From an uncultured Coriobacteriia bacterium (GTDB taxonomy: Bacteria > Actinomycetota > Coriobacteriia > Coriobacteriales > QAMH01): 35,676 nt of DNA. Position 1 is the stretch's first letter, and every line of letters starts with the position of its first letter. The stretch spans positions 1-35,676 of the forward strand of contig CATLBX010000004.1 in assembly GCA_949879855.1 (NCBI GenBank), in the 5' to 3' direction. The translations under genes were made by a program, and so were the position numbers. Under the pieces are notes generated by a model. It ran no database searches, was not told the origin of the DNA, and saw only the letters and a list, made by a program, of their open reading frames with translations. This document shows, piece after piece, positions 1-9,063 of this stretch.

Positions 1-1086
<1,086 letters not shown>

Positions 1087-1191
1087 ACGCGGAAGCCTCC
1101 TCGAAAAGAGAGCGATGGTCTTCCCAGTATAGACATGGAGTCAAGAATAGCGATGACAAGACGATGACGAGTATCCAACGCCCGAGCGACG

Positions 1192-1428
1192 CTACAGCAG
1201 CCCCTTCAGGTACGCGATGATGTCGGCGGACTCGAGCATAGGCTTGCCATCGATGACCAAGCACGGCGATTGCGTCGTGCCGTTCATGTCCAGGAGCTCC
1301 TGGCGATGCTGCGGCTCTGTGGAGTTGACAGTCTCGATCTGGATGTCGTTGGCTTCCATGAAGTCGAGCACCCGATAGCAGAACGGGCAGCCAGGCTTGC
1401 AATAGAGAATCATGTTGTCGAACTTCAT
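1192..1428 (-). CDS. Glutaredoxin-like thioredoxin-fold protein
   Basis: A 78-residue protein with a single thioredoxin/glutaredoxin fold. The redox motif CPFC is at residues 14-17, after a predicted first strand (MILYCKPG). The later TQSPCLVIDGKPMLES segment holds the cis-proline region and the glutathione-side loop of glutaredoxins, and the end SADIIAYLKGLL is the usual last helix. I chose the ATG at 1428 rather than an upstream in-frame one because AAGGAGG sits a few bases before it. The lysS stop codon lies 10 bases upstream, inside this ribosome-binding region, so the two genes are probably co-transcribed and translationally coupled. The likely role is cytoplasmic thiol-disulfide exchange; whether it uses glutathione, mycothiol or thioredoxin reductase cannot be read from the sequence. 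Confidence 0.85.
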   Translation of the reverse strand: MKFDNMILYCKPGCPFCYRVLDFMEANDIQIETVNSTEPQHRQELLDMNGTTQSPCLVIDGKPMLESADIIAYLKGLL

Positions 1429-1438
1429 GGAAGCCTCC

Positions 1439-2932
1439 TTAGAGTGCCTCATCCCTCATGTGGGGGAAGAGCAGCACGTCGCGGATGGTGGGCGCGTCGG
1501 TGAGCAACATGGTGAGCCTGTCGATGCCGATGCCGATGCCACCGGCGGGCGGCATGCCGTACTCGAGCGCGCGAATGTAATCCGCATCAAAGCCCATGGC
1601 CTCGTCATCACCCATGTCCTTCGCCTTGACCTGCGCCATGAAACGCTCGGCCTGGTCGACCGGGTCATTGAGCTCGGTGAAGGCGTTGGCATACTCGTGA
1701 CCCAGGATGAACAGCTCGAAGCGCTGGGTGAGCTCGGGGTTGTCCGGATGCTTCTTCGCGAGCGGCGAGACCTCGAGCGGATGGTCGATGACGAAGGTGG
1801 GCTGGACGATCTTCTCCTCGGCGACGGCCTCGAAGATCTCGGCGATGAGCTTGCCCTTGCCCCAAGCAGCCTCGGCGTGGCCACCGTTTTTCTCGAGGAT
1901 GGCCACCAGCTCTTCGCGCGTGCGATCGAAGGAGACATCCTCGCCCGCATGCTCGCTGGCAAGCTCCATCATGGAAGCACGGCGCCAGTCGCCCGAAAGG
2001 TCGAGGGCGGTGCCCTGGTATTCGACCTGCAGGCTACCGCAGGCAGCCATGGCCGCGGCCTGGAAGCAACCTTGCGCCAAGTCCATCATGGACTCGAGAT
2101 CGCCAAAGGCCTCGTAGGCCTCCATCGTGGTGAATTCGGGATTGTGGTACGGGTCCATGCCCTCGTTACGGAAGATGCGATCCAGCTCGAACACCTTGGG
2201 AAATCCACCCACGAGCAGGCGCTTCAGGGGAAGCTCCGTAGCGATGCGCAGGTAGTAGTCGCGGTCGAGCGCGTTGAAGTGCGTGATGAAGGGCTTGGCG
2301 TTAGCGCCGCCGATGATCGGGTTGAGAAACGGCGTCTCGACCTCGTAGTAGCCCTCGTCCTCCATGAAACGACGGATGGCGGAGATGATGCGCGAGCGCT
2401 TCTTGAACGTCTCGCGAACCTCGGGATTCACGACCAAGTCGACGTAGCGCTGACGATAGCGCGTCTCCTTGTCCTGCAGGCCGTGGAACTTCTCGGGAAG
2501 CGGGCGCAGGCTCTTGGACATGAGCTCGAACGACGTGACCGCCACGGAAAGCTGGCCGCGGCGCGTGCGCATCATGGTGCCCTGCACGGCGATCCAGTCG
2601 CCCACGTCCAGATCCTTCAGCTCCTCGAAGGCATCTTCGCCCAGGGCGTTGATGCGGCAGAAGAGCTGGATGGTGCCCGTGTGGTCCATGAGCTCGAGGA
2701 AGGCGACCTTGCCCTGTGCGCGCTTGGCCATGACGCGGCCGGCGATGGCGACCTCGTCTTCGGTGTCCTGCCCGTCTTCGAGATGGGCGTACTGCTCGTC
2801 AAGCTGCTCGACCGTATGGGAGCTGGTGAAGGCGTGGCCGTACGGATCGCGACCGGCGTCGATGAGTGCCTGACGCTTGTTGTGACGAACCTCTACGGGG
2901 TCGTCGACGATCTCCCCTTGCATGTCGGTCAT
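1439..2932 (-). CDS. lysS: Lysyl-tRNA synthetase, class II
   Basis: This 497-residue enzyme charges tRNA-Lys with lysine in the cytoplasm. An OB-fold anticodon-binding domain (about residues 60-140) contains GTIQLFCRIN and GDWIAVQGTMMRTRRGQLSV. The class II catalytic core follows, with motif 1 around residues 178-205, motif 2 at about 252-276 (FRNEGMDPYHNPEFTTMEAY) and motif 3 near the C-terminus (GIGIGIDRLTMLLTD). Length matches bacterial LysS. The start at 2932 is 2 bases after the greA stop, in the pattern TAG-TC-ATG, and no strong separate Shine-Dalgarno sequence is visible, so translation is probably coupled to greA. The greA-lysS order is common in actinobacteria and in many Firmicutes. 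Nothing looks damaged. Confidence 0.96.
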   Translation of the reverse strand: MTDMQGEIVDDPVEVRHNKRQALIDAGRDPYGHAFTSSHTVEQLDEQYAHLEDGQDTEDEVAIAGRVMAKRAQGKVAFLELMDHTGTIQLFCRINALGEDAFEELKDLDVGDWIAVQGTMMRTRRGQLSVAVTSFELMSKSLRPLPEKFHGLQDKETRYRQRYVDLVVNPEVRETFKKRSRIISAIRRFMEDEGYYEVETPFLNPIIGGANAKPFITHFNALDRDYYLRIATELPLKRLLVGGFPKVFELDRIFRNEGMDPYHNPEFTTMEAYEAFGDLESMMDLAQGCFQAAAMAACGSLQVEYQGTALDLSGDWRRASMMELASEHAGEDVSFDRTREELVAILEKNGGHAEAAWGKGKLIAEIFEAVAEEKIVQPTFVIDHPLEVSPLAKKHPDNPELTQRFELFILGHEYANAFTELNDPVDQAERFMAQVKAKDMGDDEAMGFDADYIRALEYGMPPAGGIGIGIDRLTMLLTDAPTIRDVLLFPHMRDEAL

Positions 2933-2934
2933 GA

Positions 2935-3414
2935 CTAGTGGCCGACCTTCGTGAGCGTGAACTTCATCTTGCGGCCCGTGGGACCCTCATATTCGATGAC
3001 GTCGCCCTTCTTGTGGCCGAGCACGGCGGCACCCACGGGGGACTCGTTCGAGATCTTGCCCTGGGCGCTATCGGCCTCGGCGCCGCCGACGATGGTGAAG
3101 ACGCGCTCGCGGCCATCGTCGTCGGTCAACGTGACGGTCGAGCCGATGACGACGCGGTTGCCCTTCTTGGGCGCGTCCACGACCTGGGCGTTCGCGAGAA
3201 CGTCGTTGATCTCGGCAATGCGCTGCTCGAGAATGGCCTGCTCGTTCTTGGCGTCGTCGTACTCGGAGTTCTCGGAGATGTCACCGAATTCGCGGGCGAT
3301 GCGAATGCGCTCGCCGACCTCGTCGCGCTTCTCGGTCTCGAGATAGTGCAGCTCCTCCTCGAGCTTTGCCTTGCCGTCTGCGGTCAGGACCACGTCGTTT
3401 GCGTTGTTCGCCAT
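2935..3414 (-). CDS. greA: Transcription elongation factor GreA
   Basis: A 159-residue protein, close to the usual GreA length of about 158. It rescues backtracked RNA polymerase by stimulating transcript cleavage. The N-terminal coiled coil (about residues 1-80) contains LTADGKAKLEEELHYLETEK and the tip region DISENSEYDDAKNEQA, whose acidic residues are the catalytic DxxE-type tip of GreA. The C-terminal FKBP-like domain contains VTLTDDDGRERVFTIVG and ISNESPVGAAVLGHKKGD. I chose the ATG at 3414 over one 39 bases upstream because the family normally starts near this point and GGAG lies about 10 bases before it. It is the first gene of a run greA-lysS-glutaredoxin-clpC. Confidence 0.95.
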   Translation of the reverse strand: MANNANDVVLTADGKAKLEEELHYLETEKRDEVGERIRIAREFGDISENSEYDDAKNEQAILEQRIAEINDVLANAQVVDAPKKGNRVVIGSTVTLTDDDGRERVFTIVGGAEADSAQGKISNESPVGAAVLGHKKGDVIEYEGPTGRKMKFTLTKVGH

Positions 3415-3445
3415 GGGGTGTCGTCTCCGTTCATACGTATCGTCT

Positions 3446-3465
3446 GCCCGCATGCAGAGGCGGGC
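3446..3465. promoter_or_regulatory. GC-rich hairpin between tatA and greA
   Basis: GCCCGC and GCGGGC arms of 6 bp enclose an 8-base loop in the 74-base gap between the tatA stop and the greA start. There is no T-run after it on either strand, so it is not a standard intrinsic terminator. It may weaken read-through from tatA into greA or form part of the greA leader. Confidence 0.35.
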
Positions 3466-3488
3466 TGATTTGCCGGTCAGGTGCCGTG

Positions 3489-3785
3489 TTACTCGGCCTT
3501 GCTTGCGGGAGCCTTTTCCGTCTCGACAACGACCTCTTCGGCCGCCGCCTCCTCGACAGGCTTGGCCTGGGGCGCGGGCTCTGCCGATGCGTCCGCCTCG
3601 ACCTCGGCCGGCTTCTCGGCATCGTCCTTCTTCTTGCCGTCCATGCCGTCACGCAGGCTCTTGAACGTCCTGCCGATGGCATTGCCCAGCTTGGGCAGGT
3701 TCTTGGGGCCGAAGATGAGCAGAACCACAATCAGAATGATGATTAGCTCAGGAACGCCAATGCCTCCCAGGAAGGGAATCCTCAT
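3489..3785 (-). CDS. tatA: Sec-independent translocase subunit TatA
   Basis: A 98-residue TatA-type pore subunit of the twin-arginine pathway, which exports folded proteins across the membrane. It starts MRIPFLGGIGVPELIIILIV: a short N-terminal segment with the membrane helix at about residues 9-22, then the conserved FGPKNLPKLGNAIGRTF hinge and amphipathic helix, then a charged low-complexity tail rich in A, E, P and K typical of actinobacterial TatA. Several in-frame ATGs lie upstream, and the open frame continues back through tRNA-Pro, which cannot be coding. I chose the ATG at 3785 because GGAGG lies 5 bases before it. No tatC is in the window. TatB-type function cannot be excluded, but the FGPKxLP hinge with a short tail favours TatA. 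Confidence 0.92.
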   Translation of the reverse strand: MRIPFLGGIGVPELIIILIVVLLIFGPKNLPKLGNAIGRTFKSLRDGMDGKKKDDAEKPAEVEADASAEPAPQAKPVEEAAAEEVVVETEKAPASKAE

Positions 3786-3860
3786 CATATCCTCCAAGCT
3801 TTGCATATGTGCACTGCGCGAAGAGCGCGTACACGACTTATCACGTATCGCACCATAATA

Positions 3861-3897
3861 AAACAAAGGGGCTTCCGTCGAATGCAGAAACCCCTTT
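3861..3897 (-). terminator. Intrinsic terminator after tRNA-Pro
   Basis: Read on the minus strand, AAAGGGG pairs with CCCCTTT across a 19-base loop and is followed by the T-rich tail GTTTTATTATGG. It lies about 10 bases beyond the encoded CCA of tRNA-Pro and upstream of tatA, so it should end the tRNA transcript. Confidence 0.7.
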
Positions 3898-3906
3898 CTG
3901 GCAATC

Positions 3907-3983
3907 TGGTCGGGATGACTGGATTTGAACCAGCGACCTCTCACTCCCGAAGCGAGCGCTCTACCAAGCTGAGCCACATCCCG
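3907..3983 (-). tRNA. tRNA-Pro (anticodon CGG), CCA encoded
   Basis: On the minus strand the acceptor arms CGGGATG and CATCCCG pair fully. The D arm is GGCTCAGCTTGGTAGAGC. The anticodon stem CTCGC/GTGAG encloses the loop TTCGGGA with anticodon CGG, which reads the proline codon CCG. The T arm has GGTTCAAATCC. The discriminator base A is followed by an encoded CCA, so the 77 bases given include the 3' CCA. CCG is an expected common proline codon in this GC-rich genome. Confidence 0.96.
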
Positions 3984-4049
3984 AATGCGCGGTGATAGAT
4001 TCTAGCAGATTATGCGTGCGGTGCGAGGGATTTTTGTATCAACTCTCCC

Positions 4050-6731
4050 CTACCTCACCCCGTACCAGCCGAAGTCCTCGTAACGCCAGCCGATGCTCAC
4101 CAGATGGTCGCGCTCGACGTCGCTCGTGGTGTAGTGGTGGCTGCCGGAGTTGTTCCTCCATGCGGTGGGGTCGACGGTGGGGTTGAACAGGCGGTGCAGT
4201 CCCACTCCCTGATTGTCGTCGGAGTACCAGCCGATGCCCTCGTCGGACCAGCCCACGGAGATGAGGTGGTCGCGCTCCACGACACTCGTGGTGTAGTGGT
4301 GGTCGGTGCCCGAGTAGAGACGATAGACCGGGGTGGCCGAGATGACCGGGGCGGTCCAGGCCTCGCCCTCGTAGAGCCAGCCGGCGGCCACGATGTTCTC
4401 GATTTCCGAATAGTGGGCGGTGTAGAAGTGCTCGCCGGAGTTGGAGTTGTAGGCGCGGTACATCACCTGGGTGGCCACGGGATCGGGCGTGGCGGCGCCG
4501 GGATCGTCGGGAGCGCCGGGTTTGTCGATGGCGAAGGACACCGTGCGCGTGCCCTGGTAGTTCCCGATTCCCGTCACGGTCGCGGTGGCGGTTCCCGCAT
4601 CCACGTTGTTCGCGTAAGCAACCTCATAATCGGCGCCTTGTGCAAGCACGCCCCCATCCAACATGACCGTCAGCACAGGCATGATGGGCTGGCCCGTCCA
4701 CACCTGCGTTGCAACAGGCTCGATAATCGCATCGCCGATGTCGGCCCTCGTGATGTCGAACGTGCAGCCGATGCTCGTCTGCGCCTTGAAAATCCCATCG
4801 CTTGCAGCCGCAACGGTCACGTGCGCCGTGCCGACGGACGTGTTATCGGCATAGGAAAGCGAGAGGCCCAGGTCCTCGGCGGAATCGGTGCCGAACGTCC
4901 AAGTCTCCCCCGTCACCGGATACGTGAGAGTGACGTACGGCCTGCAGCCGTTGACTCGGTAGGCCTGGTTAGACGCAACGGAGAGCTTGCACGTGCCGAG
5001 GTCGATGAAGTCGACATCGTTCGTGAACGCCTTAATGCGAGCAACGGAGGGCGCTTCGTCATTTTCCATGTACGCGGTGTTTCCCGCGAGGTCGAACCAC
5101 GTCGCGGCGTCGTTGGAACGAACGAAGCTCTGGTTGGGTGACGACGCACTCGTGAAATGCACGAACGTCGTCGTGTCGCCGTACTTGTCACCGGCACCGT
5201 AGGTCGAATCGACGGTGTAGTACACGTCGTCGCCATTGGCATGGGAGAGGGTGAAGACGACGGAGTACTTCGAGCCTTGCGCCACGCGCACGGGTTCGGG
5301 CAGTTCGACCATGTAATAGCCCTGGTACGTCATCTTGCCCGTCACGGGCATGGCAAGGGCGGGGGCGCCGCTCGTGGGATTGGCGGCGTCCTTCACGTCC
5401 GTGTAGATCTGGACGCTGTAGTCGACGTTGACATCGACCAGTTGCGACAGGGACACGGCTGTGACCTCCTCCGCACCGTCCTCGTTGGCGTTGGCGGTGA
5501 AGACGTTGGCGATGCTCCCGCCGGAGACGACCCTGTTGGCGCAGTTTCCGGAAGTGCCGTCGTACTGGTAGTTGTGATCGTATGCATCGACAGGACCGGC
5601 GAAAAACGCGGTGACGAACGAATCCGTCATGGACAGGTCCTCGTAGGACATCCAGAAATACCCGCCATCGCCCCATTCCTCGCCCCAGCTATTGCGCATG
5701 AGCCACGCGCCGTTCTTGGGCAGGGGCTCGCCATAGGTAACGAAGTTGCTCGCGGGATAGTCATCATCCCATCCGACGATGACGACATCGTGGTTGATGC
5801 CGGGCTTCTCATAGTTGTAATAGACGTTCGTGGTCTCGTTGAAGTAATTGAGGTCATCCATGTACATGCTGTGCAGGACGGCTCCGTAGTCGTAAATCGC
5901 CTGCTTGACGTCGTTTTGATCCTCATTGGAAATCATGCGCGTGCCCTCGAGGAGATAGGAATTCTCCGTGTACGCCATGCCGGCCTCCAGCGCGGTGGCG
6001 TCGGTGAAGGCGTCACGGGCCTCGAAGAACTCCGGGGTGAAGTCCTGACCGGTCGAGGGATAGTACTCATATTCGAACTCGTCGTAGGCGTCGAGCAGCT
6101 CCTTCATAGGCGCCACGGCCTCGTCGACGGCGCCCGCCCACTTCGCGAGCGTGCCGGTAGCCAACATCGCATTGCCGCCGACCCCCAGGTACGGATCGCC
6201 GGTGCCGTCAAACCACGCCCCCGAAAACGCGGACCCCCTGGGCGTGTTGTAGTCGCCTACCGTGCCGCCCAGGGGATCGACCGCCTCGTGGTACGAAAAG
6301 TACCCGAGGTGGCGCTCGGAGAGATCGAGCTTGGCGGCGTCAGCGCCATCCCTCTTGATGAGCGACGATTCCATGCAGGCGATGGTGGCATAGGCCCAGC
6401 AGAATCCGGAAGCACCCTGGTCCTTGACGGGAGTCACGTAACCTCGCGCACGAGAGCTGTAGGAACGCGGCAGCGCCGCCTGGGCCGTGAGGGAATCGTC
6501 GTTGGCGTCGTGGATGCTGAGCGCGGGAAGACCGTCGTCGATATGCCCGAGTCCGCGGGGACCGACCGTGGTCGCAATGGACGTCACAGCCGTGTTCGCC
6601 TGCACAGGTTGATCTGGCAGGGCGGCGAAGGCGGATGCCGGCGAGAACGCGAAGGCCAGCGCAAAGGCGAGCAGAGCGCTCATCGCAAGTCGTGACAAAC
6701 GGGGGCGTTTGGTGCCAGAAGCGCTGTGCAT
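4050..6731 (-). CDS. Secreted papain-like (C1) cysteine protease with lectin-like, MBG-like and DUF5648-like modules
   Basis: An 893-residue exported protein. Residues 1-37 are a signal peptide (RLAMSALLAFALAFAFSPASAFA). A C1 peptidase domain spans about 85-375, with the oxyanion glutamine Q105 in PVKDQG, catalytic Cys111 in GFCWAYAT, His314 in GINHDVVIVGW and Asn347 in MRNSWGEEWGDGGY. A region resembling the Lectin_like domain often found after such peptidases follows (about 376-540), then an MBG/Ig-like module (GADYEVAYANNVDAGTATAT) near 670-740. The last 142 residues form a DUF5648-like repeat module with GEHFYTAHYSEIE and HHYTTSVVERDHL motifs. The ATG at 6731 has AGGAGG 5 bases upstream; an in-frame start 81 bases earlier gives no signal peptide. 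It probably acts outside the cell or on the surface. Substrates are unknown. Confidence 0.9.
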   Translation of the reverse strand: MHSASGTKRPRLSRLAMSALLAFALAFAFSPASAFAALPDQPVQANTAVTSIATTVGPRGLGHIDDGLPALSIHDANDDSLTAQAALPRSYSSRARGYVTPVKDQGASGFCWAYATIACMESSLIKRDGADAAKLDLSERHLGYFSYHEAVDPLGGTVGDYNTPRGSAFSGAWFDGTGDPYLGVGGNAMLATGTLAKWAGAVDEAVAPMKELLDAYDEFEYEYYPSTGQDFTPEFFEARDAFTDATALEAGMAYTENSYLLEGTRMISNEDQNDVKQAIYDYGAVLHSMYMDDLNYFNETTNVYYNYEKPGINHDVVIVGWDDDYPASNFVTYGEPLPKNGAWLMRNSWGEEWGDGGYFWMSYEDLSMTDSFVTAFFAGPVDAYDHNYQYDGTSGNCANRVVSGGSIANVFTANANEDGAEEVTAVSLSQLVDVNVDYSVQIYTDVKDAANPTSGAPALAMPVTGKMTYQGYYMVELPEPVRVAQGSKYSVVFTLSHANGDDVYYTVDSTYGAGDKYGDTTTFVHFTSASSPNQSFVRSNDAATWFDLAGNTAYMENDEAPSVARIKAFTNDVDFIDLGTCKLSVASNQAYRVNGCRPYVTLTYPVTGETWTFGTDSAEDLGLSLSYADNTSVGTAHVTVAAASDGIFKAQTSIGCTFDITRADIGDAIIEPVATQVWTGQPIMPVLTVMLDGGVLAQGADYEVAYANNVDAGTATATVTGIGNYQGTRTVSFAIDKPGAPDDPGAATPDPVATQVMYRAYNSNSGEHFYTAHYSEIENIVAAGWLYEGEAWTAPVISATPVYRLYSGTDHHYTTSVVERDHLISVGWSDEGIGWYSDDNQGVGLHRLFNPTVDPTAWRNNSGSHHYTTSDVERDHLVSIGWRYEDFGWYGVR

Positions 6732-6899
6732 GGGTTCCTCCTGCAGGTCGTGCCGGGGGCATGGACGCGTAGGAGCATATTTTGGCAGAGAGCAGGAGAG
6801 AAGAACGGGCACGTAAGGTCCCTTTCGCGCCGAGGGTGCGAAGGATGTCGCATGAGGGAGGGTCTATACGCCTCGAGCCTCCTGCCCCACGTCGCATGG
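6732..6899. other. Intergenic region upstream of the C1 protease
   Basis: No gene is supported here. It holds the ribosome-binding site of the protease gene and, presumably, its promoter; I could not pick out a convincing -35/-10 pair. Its right end meets the DUF5648 relic. Confidence 0.4.
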
Positions 6900-6929
6900 G
6901 CCGAAGTCCTCGTAGCGCCAGCCGATGGA
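6900..6929 (-). pseudogene. 30-bp relic of a DUF5648-module coding sequence
   Basis: On the minus strand these bases encode SIGWRYEDFG, the conserved end of the DUF5648-like modules at 4050-4480 and 9064-9500. The nucleotide sequence here (GCCGAAGTCCTCGTAGCGCC on the plus strand) matches the copy at about 9080 exactly over this stretch and the copy at about 4070 with one difference. It stands alone, has no start or flanking module, and lies 4 bases beyond the stop of the zinc-ribbon/YARHG gene. It is best read as the scar of a duplication or of recombination between the two large secreted-protein genes. Confidence 0.75.
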
Positions 6930-6933
6930 CCCG

Positions 6934-7809
6934 CTAGTTACCCGCGAGGTCCTTCCATTTGGCGCCATCCCCGACGCTGTCGGCAAGTTCGCGCAGATGC
7001 TCGTTGTTCGCAGCAGCAGCGCCGCGCAGGTCGACCTTGGCTCCCCTGTCCCTATACCAATCCGTGCCCTCGAAGTAATCCTGAAGGTCGGGATTGCTGA
7101 AATGGTGCCCCTCGCGCGCAAAGGGCTCGTTCCAGGCGATGCAAATCTCGGCCGGGGTCAGGCCCATGGCCTTGAGCTCGCCCATCCCGTATTCACGCGT
7201 GCTCGAGTCCGGCAGCACGTAGCCATCGGAATCGCGCCGCACGGTGCCCGTGAGCTTTTCGCCCGAAGCCGTGTAGACCACGAGCGTAACGGTGTCGGGA
7301 CTAGAAGGCGCATCCATAATGGAGGCCGAGGGATACGACGATGAGGAGGACGGCGCGCTGTTTTGCGGGACGAGCTGGGAGAACGCGTTCACGCCCCCTG
7401 CCGCACAGCCGCCGACGCCGAGGGTCGTGCATCCTCCGACCACCAGTACGAGCAGGAGGATCACGTCGACGAAGGAGATGACCGTGCCCGCGATGGCAAG
7501 ACCCTTCGGGGTCTTGGTCAGGCCAATGAGGGACAGGACGGCACCCAGAATCCAGAGCAGCCAGCCCGCCACCGGCACCCACGAAAGGAACAGCCCGAGC
7601 AAAGCGCACACAAAACCGGCTATGCCAATTCCGTTGCCTCCCGGCTGGGAAGCCTGTTGGTCTGGGGCGACCGGCTCGAACGGCTTGGTGGCATCGGGAC
7701 GCCGTGGCATGAAGGCTGGATCGTCAGCCGGCCTGTCGACCTTGGTTCCGCAGTGCTGGCAAAAGGCAGCGTCATCTGGAATATGCTTGCCGCAACGCGT
7801 GCAGTACAT
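6934..7809 (-). CDS. Zinc-ribbon membrane protein with DUF4190-like and YARHG domains
   Basis: A 291-residue protein with an N-terminal zinc ribbon: MYCTRCGKHIPDD and FCQHCGTKV give two CxxC pairs (residues 3-24). A proline-rich linker is followed by two hydrophobic segments (about residues 60-130: GIAGFVCALLGLFLSWVPVAGW and GTVISFVDVILLLVLVVGG) resembling DUF4190. After a serine-rich stretch, the C-terminal third looks like a YARHG domain, with DSSTREYGMGELKAMGLTP, ICIAWNEPFAREGHHF and YFEGTDWYRDR. The expected topology is zinc ribbon inside and YARHG outside. The ATG at 7809 has GGGGAGGA upstream; the longer frame lacks such a site. The function is unknown; related proteins are thought to sense or bind cell-wall material, which is inference. 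Confidence 0.82.
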   Translation of the reverse strand: MYCTRCGKHIPDDAAFCQHCGTKVDRPADDPAFMPRRPDATKPFEPVAPDQQASQPGGNGIGIAGFVCALLGLFLSWVPVAGWLLWILGAVLSLIGLTKTPKGLAIAGTVISFVDVILLLVLVVGGCTTLGVGGCAAGGVNAFSQLVPQNSAPSSSSSYPSASIMDAPSSPDTVTLVVYTASGEKLTGTVRRDSDGYVLPDSSTREYGMGELKAMGLTPAEICIAWNEPFAREGHHFSNPDLQDYFEGTDWYRDRGAKVDLRGAAAANNEHLRELADSVGDGAKWKDLAGN

Positions 7810-7865
7810 GATGGTTCCTCCCCGATGAAAAGTTGCTGGTATCAAAATACCATGCAAGGGTGGGA

Positions 7866-8282
7866 CTAGGAGAGGTGAGGGACGGCTTCCCGCGCCGTCA
7901 TCTTGGGAACGAACGACTTGCGAAACGCTTTTTTGTCATAGCTGATGATGGCGTCGACCTGCAACGCCTCGGCTACGCTGCGGATAAGGCCGTCCTCGTA
8001 GTCGGGCTCGTCGGAATCGAGCGCGGCAAACACCTGCAAACTCGTCAGGTCGACCAAGTCGAACGTCTCGGCAATGTCGCGGATCGACGCGCGCGCCTCC
8101 CCCTCGCGCATGCAATGGGAGTGAAGGGCATAGTAGATTTCGTTCAACGAAGAAGAGAGCGCATAGCACGATGCCTCCTGCTCAAACGCAGCGTGAAGCA
8201 AGTTCGACACATCATCATGAAATGGGGATGAGGGATACACCCAATACAAAAGGGCGTTGGCGTCAAAGAGAAGCGATTTCAC
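7866..8282 (-). CDS. vapC: VapC-like PIN-domain toxin (ribonuclease)
   Basis: A 138-residue PIN-domain protein. The acidic residues expected to bind metal are all present: D7 (LLFDANALLYW), E48 (SLNEIYY), D97 (DYEDGLIRSVAEA) and D116 (IISYDKKAF). VapC toxins cleave tRNA or rRNA and are held inactive by their partner. The start is a GTG at 8282 that overlaps the end of the antitoxin gene by 20 bases, the usual antitoxin-toxin order with translational coupling. The RNA target cannot be deduced. The pair opens an accessory islet extending to about 14 kb. Confidence 0.87.
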   Translation of the reverse strand: MKSLLFDANALLYWVYPSSPFHDDVSNLLHAAFEQEASCYALSSSLNEIYYALHSHCMREGEARASIRDIAETFDLVDLTSLQVFAALDSDEPDYEDGLIRSVAEALQVDAIISYDKKAFRKSFVPKMTAREAVPHLS

Positions 8283-8562
8283 GGGCCCCGCGCTCCTTCC
8301 CCTCGCGCAGCAAGTCGTCCGCCGTCTTGCCCCGCGGCCACGGAGCCCGCGTCTTGCGAGAGGCGATTCGCTCCTCGGCCTCGCGCAGACGCGTCAGACG
8401 ATCCGCCGAATCATCGTAGACGGCGGTGATGACGACGACGCCCTTCCTGGGCGAATCGAGACGCAGGGAGGCGTCCGGCTCGATGCAGGCTTCCTGGCGC
8501 AGCGTCTTGGGCAGCAGCACGGCCATGCTGTTGCCAACTTTTGTGAGCGTGGACACGGTCAT
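8263..8562 (-). CDS. AbrB/MazE-type antitoxin partner of the PIN toxin
   Basis: A 99-residue protein. It begins MTVSTLTKVGNSMAVLLPKT, the swapped-hairpin SpoVT-AbrB/MazE DNA-binding fold (about residues 1-45), and ends in a charged tail (REAEERIASRKTRAPWPRGK, REGKERGARE) suited to wrapping the toxin. The ATG at 8562 has GGAG 6 bases upstream; a GTG two codons earlier is the alternative. The gene overlaps vapC by 20 bases. Antitoxins of this type usually repress their own operon, and the inverted repeat at 8594-8610 just upstream is a candidate operator. Confidence 0.83.
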   Translation of the reverse strand: MTVSTLTKVGNSMAVLLPKTLRQEACIEPDASLRLDSPRKGVVVITAVYDDSADRLTRLREAEERIASRKTRAPWPRGKTADDLLREGKERGAREIASL

Positions 8563-8593
8563 AATCACTCCAATCGTCGGGAGTATTATGACG

Positions 8594-8610
8594 CGTTATA
8601 ATTACGATAA
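8594..8610. promoter_or_regulatory. Candidate operator upstream of the vapBC-like pair
   Basis: GTTAT and ATAAC arms flank a 7-base centre (AATTACG), 32 bases upstream of the antitoxin start. A TATAAT hexamer on the plus strand overlaps it and could serve the small gene at 8649. The AT-rich patch stands out in a GC-rich neighbourhood. The position fits an autoregulated toxin-antitoxin promoter; binding is inferred. Confidence 0.4.
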
Positions 8611-8648
8611 CCCTATGGGAACTGCCGCCTATGCGCAATGGGGCAACC

Positions 8649-8911
8649 ATGACCAACCTTGAGTCGTATCTGAAAAAACGCGGGATTACCGAAAAGCAGA
8701 TGGAAGAGGCACGCGGGCAAACAGAAGCCCCGCAAGTGATGACGCGTGCTGCGAGACACATCAAGAAATAGATGAAGAGCTGTTGAAGGCCGAAATGGAA
8801 ACCTATCACGGTATCATGCGAGGTTACGAACAGTATCTCAATGGTGAAGCGACCCCTGCTGAGGAAATGTTCGCGAAAATACGAGCTGATCGCGGATGGG
8901 ATGAAGAGTGA
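8649..8911 (+). pseudogene. Frameshifted small gene of unknown function
   Basis: One of very few plus-strand genes. The first frame starts at the ATG at 8649, encodes MTNLESYLKKRGITEKQMEE and stops at 8771 after 40 residues. A second frame, offset by one base, is open from about 8735 to 8911. It encodes an acidic helical segment with TYHGIMRGYEQYLNGE and ends EEMFAKIRADRGWDEE. The join would fall near a CCCC run at about 8731-8737, so one indel explains the split. The start resembles the N-termini of small antitoxin-like and XRE-like proteins, but no HTH is visible and I do not assign a function. It points away from the vapBC-like pair and is followed by a plus-strand terminator, which supports a once-functional gene. 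Programmed frameshifting or a sequencing error are alternatives. Confidence 0.5.
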
Positions 8912-9010
8912 GGCGACGAATCATGATTCATGAAATCCAAACCGGCATGATGCAGCACAAACTAATACAAGCGTAGTGTTTTTAGCAGTATTCCAGCGAA
9001 ACAAACCTGA

Positions 9011-9036
9011 GGCCGCCCATACGGACGGCCTTTTCG
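9011..9036 (+). terminator. Intrinsic terminator after the 8649-8911 gene
   Basis: GGCCG and CGGCC arms, with further partial pairing in a 10-base loop, are followed by TTTTCGTT on the plus strand. It lies 100 bases beyond the small frameshifted gene and converges on the end of the adhesin pseudogene. Confidence 0.65.
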
Positions 9037-9063
9037 TTGAGTTTCGCGGGCCAGCAAGCCTCG

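Noticed and set aside
1412-2938. Long plus-strand open frame opposite lysS (about 508 codons)
   Set aside because: It is the mirror of a clear lysS gene in GC-rich DNA; its translation has no recognisable domain and no ribosome-binding site. The same applies to the long frames opposite the protease (5157-6695), secA (27286-28791), the BTAD regulator (30186-31463) and citrate synthase (33477-35090).
3786-3977. N-terminal extension of tatA through tRNA-Pro
   Set aside because: The open frame reads through a complete tRNA gene and its terminator; the TatA family start and the ribosome-binding site at 3785 are clear.
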